From positions 7,020 through 71,019 of the forward strand of contig DATLXU010000067.1 in the NCBI GenBank assembly GCA_035575515.1: a stretch of 64,000 bases of DNA, written 5' to 3'. Positions within the stretch are counted from its first letter, which is position 1. The number at the start of each line of letters is the position of its first letter. Made by a program: the position numbers and the translations under genes. The DNA is from DATLXU01 sp035575515 (GTDB lineage: Bacteria > Acidobacteriota > Blastocatellia > UBA7656). This document shows, in pieces, positions 57,577 through 64,000 of the stretch. The notes under the pieces are model-generated. The model was not told the DNA's origin, did no database searches, and saw only the letters and a program-made list of their open reading frames with translations.

Positions 57577-59481
57577 ATGAAGACTCGCAGATCAAAAGCC
57601 TCATTGTTTCTCATCTTGCTTCTGTTGAGCGTTTCGTTTTCTTCGATTCGCGCGCAAGAGCAGGCTGGCGAGGTAATCGCAATAGTCGGCGGCACGGTCG
57701 TTGACGGCACAGGCGCGCAGCCGTTCAAGGCGACAGTCCTTATTCGCGGTGAGCGCATCGCCGCCGTCGGGCCGAACGTCGAGATTCCTTCAGACGCTCG
57801 CGTCATCCGAGCCGATGGGCAGACGATCATTCCCGGCTTGTTCGACCTGCACACGCACCTGCCTTACTCAGCAGTCAATGGTCTTGATGCTGATTGGGGC
57901 AAGAACCTTAAAGCGTATCTCTATTGCGGAGTCACATCGGTTGTTGATTTTGGAACCTACCCTGAAACCTACGAGCCGATGCGCAGGCTCACACGTAGCG
58001 GCGCGGTCTTAAGCCCGCGACTCACGCTTGCGGCTCGCATCACAACGCCCGGCGGTCACGGCGCAGAAGGCGGGCGAGGGGATTTCTTTTCGCTCGAAGT
58101 TCTCACGCCGCGTGAAGGCCGCGCAGCCATTCGCCGCGTGCTTCCCTACAAGCCCGACGTGATTAAAGTTTTCACTGACGGCTGGCGATACGGGGCCGCG
58201 CCCGATATGACAAGCATGACCGAAGAGACGCTCGCGGCCATCGTTGACGAAGCGCACAAGAACGGCTTAGAGGTCCTCACTCACACTGTGACGCTTGAGA
58301 AAGCGAAGATAGCCGCTCGCGCAGGCGTTGACGTGATAGCTCACGGCGTGGGCAATGCCGACGTTGATGATGAATTGATTCAATTGATGAAATCGAAAGG
58401 CACAAGCTATGTGTCAACGCTTGCGGTTTATGAAAATCGCGCCCGCGGATTTATGGCTCCGCTGCTTGAAACTACTCTTGAGCCGGCGGCGAAAGAGATA
58501 ATCAAAGCGCAAGCGATTGCATCGGATGAAACTCAACTGCGCCCCGCGCGCGAAGGCGAATCGCCGCAAGCGCGTCGCTGGCGGTACTTGATGCGCAACA
58601 TCGAAGCGTTAAGGAAAGCTGGCATCAGTTTCGGAGTCGGAACCGATGCTGGTGTCACGGGAACGTATCACGGTTGGGCGACGCTGCGCGAAATGCAACT
58701 GCTCGTAGCAGGCGGGCTGACGCCGCTCGAAGCAATCACTGCCGCGACGGGCAACGCTGCGCGCGCGCTCAAAGTTGACAGCGAGCGCGGCACTATCACG
58801 CCGGGCAAACTCGCAGACCTCGTTTTAATCGCGGGCGAACCGCACAAGAATATCGCCGACATCGAGCGCACGAGTCGAGTCTTTCTAGGCGGGCGCGAGA
58901 TTGATCGTGAAAAACTAGCGCGCGATATTCAATCATCGGAGCAAACTCCCATTACCGCAATCAAAGCGAAAGAGAAGATTGACGATTTTGAATCTGCCAC
59001 GGGACGCAGCTCGATTGACACCCTTTGGGTGAACAGCACCGACAGCGGGCATGATAATTCAAAGATGGTGTGGGGCCGCACGCTTCGCGACCGTGCGAAT
59101 CATGCGCTGACGGTGATGAGCCGCTTTTCAGAAAAAGACCGTCCCGTCGCGCGCGTAAGCCTACCGCTCAGCCGCGGCGCGGTCGAGCCAGTTGACGCGA
59201 GCGCGTTTCGAGGCGTTGAGTTCGACGCGCGAGGCGATGGTGATTATCTTTTAGTAGTGCCAACTGCTGGCGTGCGCGACTCGGCTTACTACCGCGCGCC
59301 GTTCAAAGCTGAAGCAAAGTGGCGGCGTGTGCGGATTGATTTCGCTTCGCTCAAACAGGAATCGCCAAAGAAGCCTGTCGCGTGGACTGGCGCGGATGTT
59401 TTGATGCTGACATTTGAAGTAGCGCGCGGGGCCGGCCAGATCGGCTGGCTTGAGATTGATAACCTTCGCTTCTTCAAATGA
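57577..59481 (+). CDS. secreted amidohydrolase with CIA30-like C-terminal domain
   Basis: 634 residues. A signal peptide (FLILLLLSVSFSSIRAQ) precedes the amidohydrolase: GGTVVDGTG, IIPGLFDLHTHLPYS (HxH), DVIKVFTDGW (Lys), LEVLTHTVTLEKA, IAHGVGNADVDDE and GVGTDAGVTGTY (Asp), then GKLADLVLIAGEPHKNI. About residues 465-634 form an added beta-sandwich domain (KIDDFESATGRSSI; GDGDYLLVVPTAGVRDSAYYR; VRIDFASLKQESP; IGWLEIDNLRFF) resembling CIA30/NADH:ubiquinone assembly-factor domains. The fused domain may bind a ligand or envelope component; this is inference. Confidence 0.88.
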   Translation: MKTRRSKASLFLILLLLSVSFSSIRAQEQAGEVIAIVGGTVVDGTGAQPFKATVLIRGERIAAVGPNVEIPSDARVIRADGQTIIPGLFDLHTHLPYSAVNGLDADWGKNLKAYLYCGVTSVVDFGTYPETYEPMRRLTRSGAVLSPRLTLAARITTPGGHGAEGGRGDFFSLEVLTPREGRAAIRRVLPYKPDVIKVFTDGWRYGAAPDMTSMTEETLAAIVDEAHKNGLEVLTHTVTLEKAKIAARAGVDVIAHGVGNADVDDELIQLMKSKGTSYVSTLAVYENRARGFMAPLLETTLEPAAKEIIKAQAIASDETQLRPAREGESPQARRWRYLMRNIEALRKAGISFGVGTDAGVTGTYHGWATLREMQLLVAGGLTPLEAITAATGNAARALKVDSERGTITPGKLADLVLIAGEPHKNIADIERTSRVFLGGREIDREKLARDIQSSEQTPITAIKAKEKIDDFESATGRSSIDTLWVNSTDSGHDNSKMVWGRTLRDRANHALTVMSRFSEKDRPVARVSLPLSRGAVEPVDASAFRGVEFDARGDGDYLLVVPTAGVRDSAYYRAPFKAEAKWRRVRIDFASLKQESPKKPVAWTGADVLMLTFEVARGAGQIGWLEIDNLRFFK

Positions 59482-59503
59482 CATCAGCCTGAGTGTTACA
59501 GTT

Positions 59504-60280
59504 TTGACGAACGATACAAACGAATCGGTCATAGAGTTCAGAGAGGTGGGCCTTGCGGTTCACGACGGCAAATCGCTTGTGCGCGAGTTGAACTTTGAAG
59601 TGAAGCGAGGCGAGACGCTCGTGCTTCTTGGCCGCAGCGGTTCGGGTAAGACTACAACGCTCAAGCTCATCAATCGCCTGCTCGATCCTACGAGCGGCGA
59701 GATTCTCGTTGAAGGCAAAGCAACAACTGCGTGGGATGCGATTCAACTCAGGCGACACATAGGCTACGTGATTCAAGAGACAGGATTGTTCCCGCATTTC
59801 ACCGTCGAGCGCAATGTCGCGCTCATTCCGCGACTCGAAGGCTGGCCGGAAGAAAAAATTTCGATTCGCGTACGCGAGCTTTTGAAACTTGTCGGGCTTG
59901 CGCCAGATGAGTTCGTTCACCGCTACCCGCGAGAGCTATCGGGCGGGCAGCGCCAGCGCGTAGGAGTCGCCCGCGCGCTTGCGGCTGATCCGCCAATCAT
60001 CTTGATGGACGAGCCATTTGGCGCGCTCGACCCGCTCACGCGCGCAGAGCTTCAGCGCGAATTCGCCGCGCTTGCCGAGAGATTGAATAAAACCATTGTC
60101 TTCGTAACGCATGACATACGCGAGGCGTTCACGCTCGCCTCGCGCATCGGGCTTTTCAAAGATGGGCGACTCGTAGAGCTTGCCGCGCCCGACGAGTTCG
60201 CCCGCTCTGAAAGCGCAGAGGCGAAAGCGTTTCTTGAAACACTCGACAGGGATCAGAGGTTGGGAGGCAGGGGCCAGTGA
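59504..60280 (+). CDS. ABC transporter ATP-binding protein, OpuCA/EgtV-type
   Basis: About 258 residues from TTG 59504 (a TTG at 59450 would overlap the preceding gene). Motifs: Walker A LLGRSGSGKTTTLKLI, Q-loop GYVIQETGLFPHFTV, signature ELSGGQRQRVGVARAL, Walker B IILMDEPFGALD, and switch His in VFVTHDIREAFTL. This order and the GLFPHxTV segment match the betaine/choline/carnitine QAT importers. The C-terminal CBS domains of OpuCA are missing. It powers the fused permease/binding protein encoded next. Start uncertain. Confidence 0.93.
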   Translation: MTNDTNESVIEFREVGLAVHDGKSLVRELNFEVKRGETLVLLGRSGSGKTTTLKLINRLLDPTSGEILVEGKATTAWDAIQLRRHIGYVIQETGLFPHFTVERNVALIPRLEGWPEEKISIRVRELLKLVGLAPDEFVHRYPRELSGGQRQRVGVARALAADPPIILMDEPFGALDPLTRAELQREFAALAERLNKTIVFVTHDIREAFTLASRIGLFKDGRLVELAAPDEFARSESAEAKAFLETLDRDQRLGGRGQ

Positions 60281-60370
60281 AAAGAAGGCAGAGGGCGCAA
60301 GGCGGCAGACAGTGATATGAGCATGCCTTCTGCTTTGTGCCATCTATACGGCCCTGCCCCTCTGACTGCA
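60262..60370. repeat. degenerate inverted repeat element before the permease gene
   Basis: The left part contains GGCAGGGGCCAGTGAAAAG and GGCAGAGGGCGCAAGGCGGC. The right part contains CCTTCTGCTTTGTGCC and GCCCTGCCCCTCTGACTGC. The arms are inverted relatives. Units are too degenerate to set a clear 7-bp register. It ends just before ATG 60371. Confidence 0.5.
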
Positions 60371-61912
60371 ATGGAGCTTCTAAAATTTTTCATCGAAAAG
60401 CGCGATGAGGTGTTGCAGCTAACGATTGAGCACCTGTTGCTTGTCGTCGTCGCAATCGGCGCAGCCATCGTTATAGGCGTGCCTGTAGGCATTCTGCTCA
60501 CGAGGCGGGCGAGGCTTGCCCGACCTGTGCTTGCAGTTGCGAATGTGCTTCAAACGATTCCGAGCCTTGCGCTGTTCGGCTTTCTGATTCCCCTCTTAGG
60601 CTCTTATGGTATCGGGCGCGTGCCCGCGATCATCGCGCTCTTTTTGTACTCGCTGCTGCCGATAATCCGAAACACCTACACGGGCATCACTGGCGTCGAC
60701 CCGGCTGTGCGTGAGGCGGCACGCGGCATGGGCATGAGCGATTGGCAGATGCTTCGACAGGTAGAGCTTCCGCTTGCGATGAGCGTGATAATCGCGGGCG
60801 TGCGCGTCGCAACTGTGATTGCCGTTGGGACGGCAACAATCGCCGCTGCGATAGGCGCGGGCGGGCTTGGAATGTACATCTTTCGCGGCCTCAGGATGGA
60901 CGACAACACCTTGATATTCGCCGGCGCCGTGCCTGCCGCGATAATGGCTCTGGGAGCCGATTTCGTGTTGGGGTGGGTTGAAAAACGGCTCGCGCCCGGC
61001 GCTCGTCGCAAATCGCGCAAGGTCGCGAGGGCAACGATCATTGCAGGCCTTCTTGTGATATTCATAGGCTCGACTTTCTTTATCAGCAAAGGGCGATGCG
61101 TATCGGCTGGCGGCTGCATTATCGTCGGCTCGAAGGATTTTACGGAACAGGTGATACTCGGCGAATTAATCGCGCAGACGATTCGCTCGCGCGCGGGCAT
61201 TGATGTTGAGCAGCAGTTCGAGCTTGGCGGCAATATGTGCCATCGCGCGATGCTCGCGGGCGAGATGGATGTTTACATCGAATATACAGGCACGGCTTTC
61301 ATGTCACTACTCAAGCGCGAGCCGTTGACGGATGCGCGCGAAGTTTTCAATCAGGTGAAACAGGAATATGCCGCGCGCTTTGGATTTGAGGTGCTGCCGT
61401 CGCTTGGCTTCAACAACACATTTGCCATTTTGGTGCGCGGCGAGGACGCGCGCCGCTTGAACCTGAAAACAATCTCAGATGCGGCGAAGTATGCACCGCA
61501 GTGGCGCGCAGGGTTCGGGCAGGATTTCATGTCGCGCGAGGATGGCTATCCGGGATTTGCGCGAGCCTACGGTTTGAAATTTGCCGAGCCACCGCGCGAG
61601 ATGGATTTGTCGCTGACGTATCGCGCGCTTGCCGGTCGCCAGGTTGATTTAATCGCAGGTAACTCTACTGATGGGTTGATTGATAAGCTCGATCTTTATC
61701 AATTAGAAGACGACCGCCATTATTTTCCGCCGTATGAAGCGGTGCCGATTGTTCGCCGAGAAGCGATTGAGCGTCATCCTGAAATTGCCAACGCGCTCCG
61801 TAGCCTCGCCGGAAAGATAACTGATGCCGATATGCGGCGGTTGAACTATGCCGTTGACGGCGAGAAACGCGACGTGCGAGAAGTCGTGCGCGAGTTCTTA
61901 TCTCAACACTGA
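60371..61912 (+). CDS. fused permease and substrate-binding protein of an Opu/EgtU-type importer
   Basis: 513 residues. The N-terminal half is a BPD-type permease with about six helices (LLLVVVAIGAAIVIGVPVGI; TIPSLALFGFLIPLLG; EAA loop AVREAARGMGMSDWQMLRQVELP). After a final helix (IIAGLLVIFIGSTFF) comes an OpuAC/ProX-like domain, residues about 255-513: IIVGSKDFTEQVILGELIAQ, MDVYIEYTGTAF, ALAGRQVDLIAGNSTDG, YFPPYEAVPIVRREAIERHP. It would bind betaine, choline, carnitine or ergothioneine (the EgtU fusion has this architecture). The upstream 18 residues of a longer frame look spurious. ALGADF is encoded by a REP-like palindrome. Confidence 0.92.
   Translation: MELLKFFIEKRDEVLQLTIEHLLLVVVAIGAAIVIGVPVGILLTRRARLARPVLAVANVLQTIPSLALFGFLIPLLGSYGIGRVPAIIALFLYSLLPIIRNTYTGITGVDPAVREAARGMGMSDWQMLRQVELPLAMSVIIAGVRVATVIAVGTATIAAAIGAGGLGMYIFRGLRMDDNTLIFAGAVPAAIMALGADFVLGWVEKRLAPGARRKSRKVARATIIAGLLVIFIGSTFFISKGRCVSAGGCIIVGSKDFTEQVILGELIAQTIRSRAGIDVEQQFELGGNMCHRAMLAGEMDVYIEYTGTAFMSLLKREPLTDAREVFNQVKQEYAARFGFEVLPSLGFNNTFAILVRGEDARRLNLKTISDAAKYAPQWRAGFGQDFMSREDGYPGFARAYGLKFAEPPREMDLSLTYRALAGRQVDLIAGNSTDGLIDKLDLYQLEDDRHYFPPYEAVPIVRREAIERHPEIANALRSLAGKITDADMRRLNYAVDGEKRDVREVVREFLSQH
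60946..60963. repeat. REP-like palindrome within the permease gene
   Basis: GGCTCTGGGAGCC (60946-60958) followed by GATTT: identical over 18 bp to 40509-40526 although the two proteins are unrelated. Confidence 0.75.
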
Positions 61913-62321
61913 TTTCGCGCGTTGCAAATGGCAGTCGGATGCGCTCAATCAAATCAACATATGCGGATAATCGCCTTACCTCGCGGCTGCTTTCGCGTAT
62001 TTCTCGACCAGTGAGTTCATCTCGGCTGGCTTTGTTGCATAATTGGCTACACATTGTGGTTTTGAGCCAATCTTATATAGCGAAAAACGCAAGTAATAGA
62101 ATTATGCAACAAAGCCCCGTGTCGGGAGCGATTGACTGAAGCTGTTGCCAGATGGCGCTCTCTTTTTCCATGTTGCGCTCGCTTTTGCCGCTTGTGTAAG
62201 TCTTTAATTTCGCTTGCGAATGGCGAAGGCGACTGCGCTGATGTAACATGGCTGCAAGATTCAGGCGGTCAGGCTTATTAATCCTATATCGTTTGCTGAA
62301 CACTTTGTGTAGGAGATTGCT
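61913..62321. other. intergenic region, 409 bp, containing an IS-like remnant
   Basis: No gene seen. It contains the 89-bp element at 62028-62116. The rest is composition-poor sequence; TGTAGGAGATTGCT at its right end is the ribosome site of the amidohydrolase. The large gap suggests that the amidohydrolase has its own promoter, not identified. Confidence 0.55.
62028..62116. mobile_element. 89-bp MITE-like element with 17-bp terminal inverted repeats
   Basis: GGCTTTGTTGCATAATT (62028-62044) and its perfect complement AATTATGCAACAAAGCC (62100-62116). The end GGCTTTGTTG resembles IS903/IS5-family ends as I remember them. There is no transposase, so it is a MITE or internal-deletion relic. No matching 9-bp target duplication was seen beside it. 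Confidence 0.75.
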
Positions 62322-63788
62322 ATGAATAAAACTTTAGCGATTCTTTTTTCGCTTGTTCTGCCATTAACAACCCTCGCGCAATCGAAACAGGACGGGCAAC
62401 CAAACTCTCTTGTTATCAACAACGTCACGGTAATTGACGCGACGGGCAAGCCGCCCATGCCAGGCATGACGGTTGTTATAAGAGATGGTCGCATTGCAAC
62501 CATCGCCAGAGGTTTGAAAGCCAAAATGGCCGCAGGCACACGGGTCATTGATGGCAGTGGCAAATATCTCATTCCCGGCCTGTGGGATATGCACGTTCAC
62601 GAATGGGATAAAGATTATTTCTTGCCGCTGTTCATCGTAAACGGCATAACCGGCGTGCGCGATATGTTCGGCCCGCTTGCGCTAATCAAACAATGGCGTG
62701 AAGAGATGAAAGCGGGGACTCTCACGGGACCGCACATCATCGCCGCAGGGCAGATTGTTGATGGTCCGAAGCCTGTGTGGCCCGGCTCGATTGCAGTGAG
62801 CAACGCGGAAGACGGCGTGAAGGCTGTCAACAAAGTGAAGCAGGACGGCTCGGATTTCGTAAAGGTCTACAGCCTGCTCCCGCGCGACGGGTTCTTCGCC
62901 ATCGCTGCGGAGGCCAAGCGGCAGGGGATGGTCTTTGCCGGTCACGTACCGGTATCAGTGACGGCAGCCGAAGCGAGCGACGCGGGCCAAAAAAGCATAG
63001 AGCATCTGACGGGCCTGTTTTCCGGCTGCTCGTCGAAAGAAGAAGAATTGATGAAGGCGTCGCTCGAAAGGAAAGAGACGGGCCTCGCCGGTTTCGTCAA
63101 ATCATTCGTCGAGGATGGAGCTAAGGCGCTTGAAAGCTATGACGATAAGAAAGCAGCCGCGCTCTTTGCTCGCTTCAAAAAGAACGGAACGTGGATGACG
63201 CCGACGCTCACGGTGCTGCGCGCCATCGCGTATGTGGGCGACGAGGATTTCAGAAACGATCCGCGAATGAAATACGTCCCGCCGTTTCTGAAATATGGGA
63301 TGTGGGGACCAACTGCGTTCGGGCTTAACATTCGCACACCGGGCGACAACGCAATCGCAAAGAAGCTCTTTCAAAAACAGCTTGAGATGGTAGGCGCGAT
63401 GAACCGCGCGGGCGTGGATATACTAGCCGGAACCGACACGCCTAATCCGTACGTCTTTCCCGGCTTCAGCCTGCACGACGAGCTTGCGTTGCTCGTGAAA
63501 GCGGGACTCACTCCAATGCAGGCGCTGCAAGCGGCGACGCGCAATGCGGCAAGGTATCTCGGAATGCTCGATTCAACAGGCACCATCGAGCAAGGCAAGC
63601 TGGCCGACCTTGTGTTGCTCGATGCTAATCCGTTAGCCGACATTAACAGCACTCGAAAGATTCAGGCTGTCATCGTCGGCGGCAGGCTGATTGACAGAGC
63701 CGCGCTCGATGAGATGCTTGGGAAAATCGAGGCAATGGCTAACGCTCACGTTCAGCCGGCGCGGGCAACGGCACTCAAGAAACGTTAA
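62322..63788 (+). CDS. secreted amidohydrolase
   Basis: 488 residues. Signal peptide MNKTLAILFSLVLPLTTLAQ. Amidohydrolase motifs: NVTVIDATG, YLIPGLWDMHVHEWD (HxH), DFVKVYSLLPR (Lys), MVFAGHVPVSVTAAE, SIEHLTGLF, DILAGTDTPNPY (Asp) and GKLADLVLLDANPLADI. It is the third exported amidohydrolase in 8 kb and is closest in layout to the first two, without the CIA30 tail. TGTAGGAGATTGCT gives a strong ribosome site. Substrate unknown; candidates are dipeptides, hydantoins or lactones. Confidence 0.9.
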   Translation: MNKTLAILFSLVLPLTTLAQSKQDGQPNSLVINNVTVIDATGKPPMPGMTVVIRDGRIATIARGLKAKMAAGTRVIDGSGKYLIPGLWDMHVHEWDKDYFLPLFIVNGITGVRDMFGPLALIKQWREEMKAGTLTGPHIIAAGQIVDGPKPVWPGSIAVSNAEDGVKAVNKVKQDGSDFVKVYSLLPRDGFFAIAAEAKRQGMVFAGHVPVSVTAAEASDAGQKSIEHLTGLFSGCSSKEEELMKASLERKETGLAGFVKSFVEDGAKALESYDDKKAAALFARFKKNGTWMTPTLTVLRAIAYVGDEDFRNDPRMKYVPPFLKYGMWGPTAFGLNIRTPGDNAIAKKLFQKQLEMVGAMNRAGVDILAGTDTPNPYVFPGFSLHDELALLVKAGLTPMQALQAATRNAARYLGMLDSTGTIEQGKLADLVLLDANPLADINSTRKIQAVIVGGRLIDRAALDEMLGKIEAMANAHVQPARATALKKR

Positions 63789-63950
63789 GAAACTCGCTGC
63801 CCGCGCTCGGCTGGAACGTGTTGTTGAACTAAGCGCTGCGCGCAGAGGCTGACAAGCGGCCGCCTGAATAACTCGATCATTCTCAGTCGAGAAGTCTGAT
63901 CCAATACACTTCCTTTCACCAAGACCAAAATCCAAACCGGAGGTGTAACC

Positions 63951-64000
63951 ATGACCGAACTGCGAAAGAGACCAGAGTCTCTTCAGCTCCAAGGCTACTC
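63951..64000 (+). CDS. start of a coding region cut by the window edge
   Basis: ATG 63951 is preceded by a strong GGAGGTGTAACC ribosome site. Only 16 residues are visible (MTELRKRPESLQLQGY), so no family can be given. It may continue the run of plus-strand genes. Confidence 0.55.
   Translation, partial: MTELRKRPESLQLQGY

Noticed and set aside
62028..62116. Complete insertion sequence
   Set aside because: Only 89 bp between the ends, with no transposase frame.

Overview
The window is a moderately GC-rich, gene-dense bacterial chromosome segment with no rRNA, tRNA, CRISPR array or phage genes that I could see. The gene set includes split nuoC and nuoD inside a Complex I cluster, AtpZ, apolipoprotein N-acyltransferase (so diderm envelope lipoproteins), SPFH/slipin, S9 peptidase, and several secreted amidohydrolases. 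Together with very abundant heptanucleotide repeats between genes, this suggests Acidobacteriota, probably class Blastocatellia. That placement is inference; no marker rRNA is present.

Layout. 1-740: start of a secreted protein, minus strand, cut by the edge. 1.2-5.2 kb: solo ClpB/ClpA-type AAA+ ATPase, SpoIID-like protein, VTT/DedA-like membrane protein, small exported protein. 5.2-8.7 kb (minus): M50 protease with CBS domains, QueA, YihY/BrkB membrane protein. 8.9-10.8 kb: sarcosine-oxidase-like flavoprotein and a bicupin. 10.9-20.8 kb (mostly minus): Cys-rich mini-protein, Dcd, PrfB (programmed +1 frameshift), Lnt, LipA, SPOR protein, slipin, then a plus-strand radical SAM/SPASM protein, M20 peptidase and a coiled-coil membrane protein. 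21.1-26.2 kb: RbfA, NrnA, coiled-coil protein, YceH-like, NTF2-like, a small unknown, YbaK-type deacylase, PdxH.

26.5-38.5 kb is one long plus-strand respiratory operon, nuoC-D-H-I-J-K-L-M-N followed by atpZ; nuoA, B, E, F and G are not in the window. 38.5-42.1 kb: inositol-monophosphatase-like enzyme, ThrB, a lipoprotein and a VIT1/CCC1-type transporter. 42.1-45.7 kb (minus): methyltransferase, haloalkane-dehalogenase-like hydrolase, SDR, exported acetamidase/formamidase. 45.8-51.5 kb: sugar nucleotidyltransferase, S9 peptidase, two MacB/FtsX-type permeases. 51.8-57.5 kb: a catabolic-looking run of two acyl-CoA ligases, cupin, EthD protein and secreted amidohydrolase. 57.6-63.8 kb: a CIA30-tailed amidohydrolase, a betaine/ergothioneine-type ABC importer with fused permease and binding protein, a MITE-like 89-bp element, and a third secreted amidohydrolase. 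A new gene starts at 63951.

The most striking feature is the repeat landscape. At least a dozen loci carry arrays of degenerate 7-bp units whose second arm is the inverted complement of the first. The unit differs between loci but the architecture is the same. They resemble the STRR sequences of filamentous cyanobacteria. They sit between genes inside operons, overlap stop codons (nuoI, lnt, lipA), abut the nuoL start codon, and one lies in frame inside queA. A second repeat class is a GGCTC-NNN-GAGCC palindrome found both between genes and inside four or five coding sequences, including a perfect 16-bp inverted repeat inside nuoL. A third class consists of arrays of short hairpins with 6-8 bp arms and usually 3-nt loops, between nuoM and nuoN and upstream of the cupin gene.
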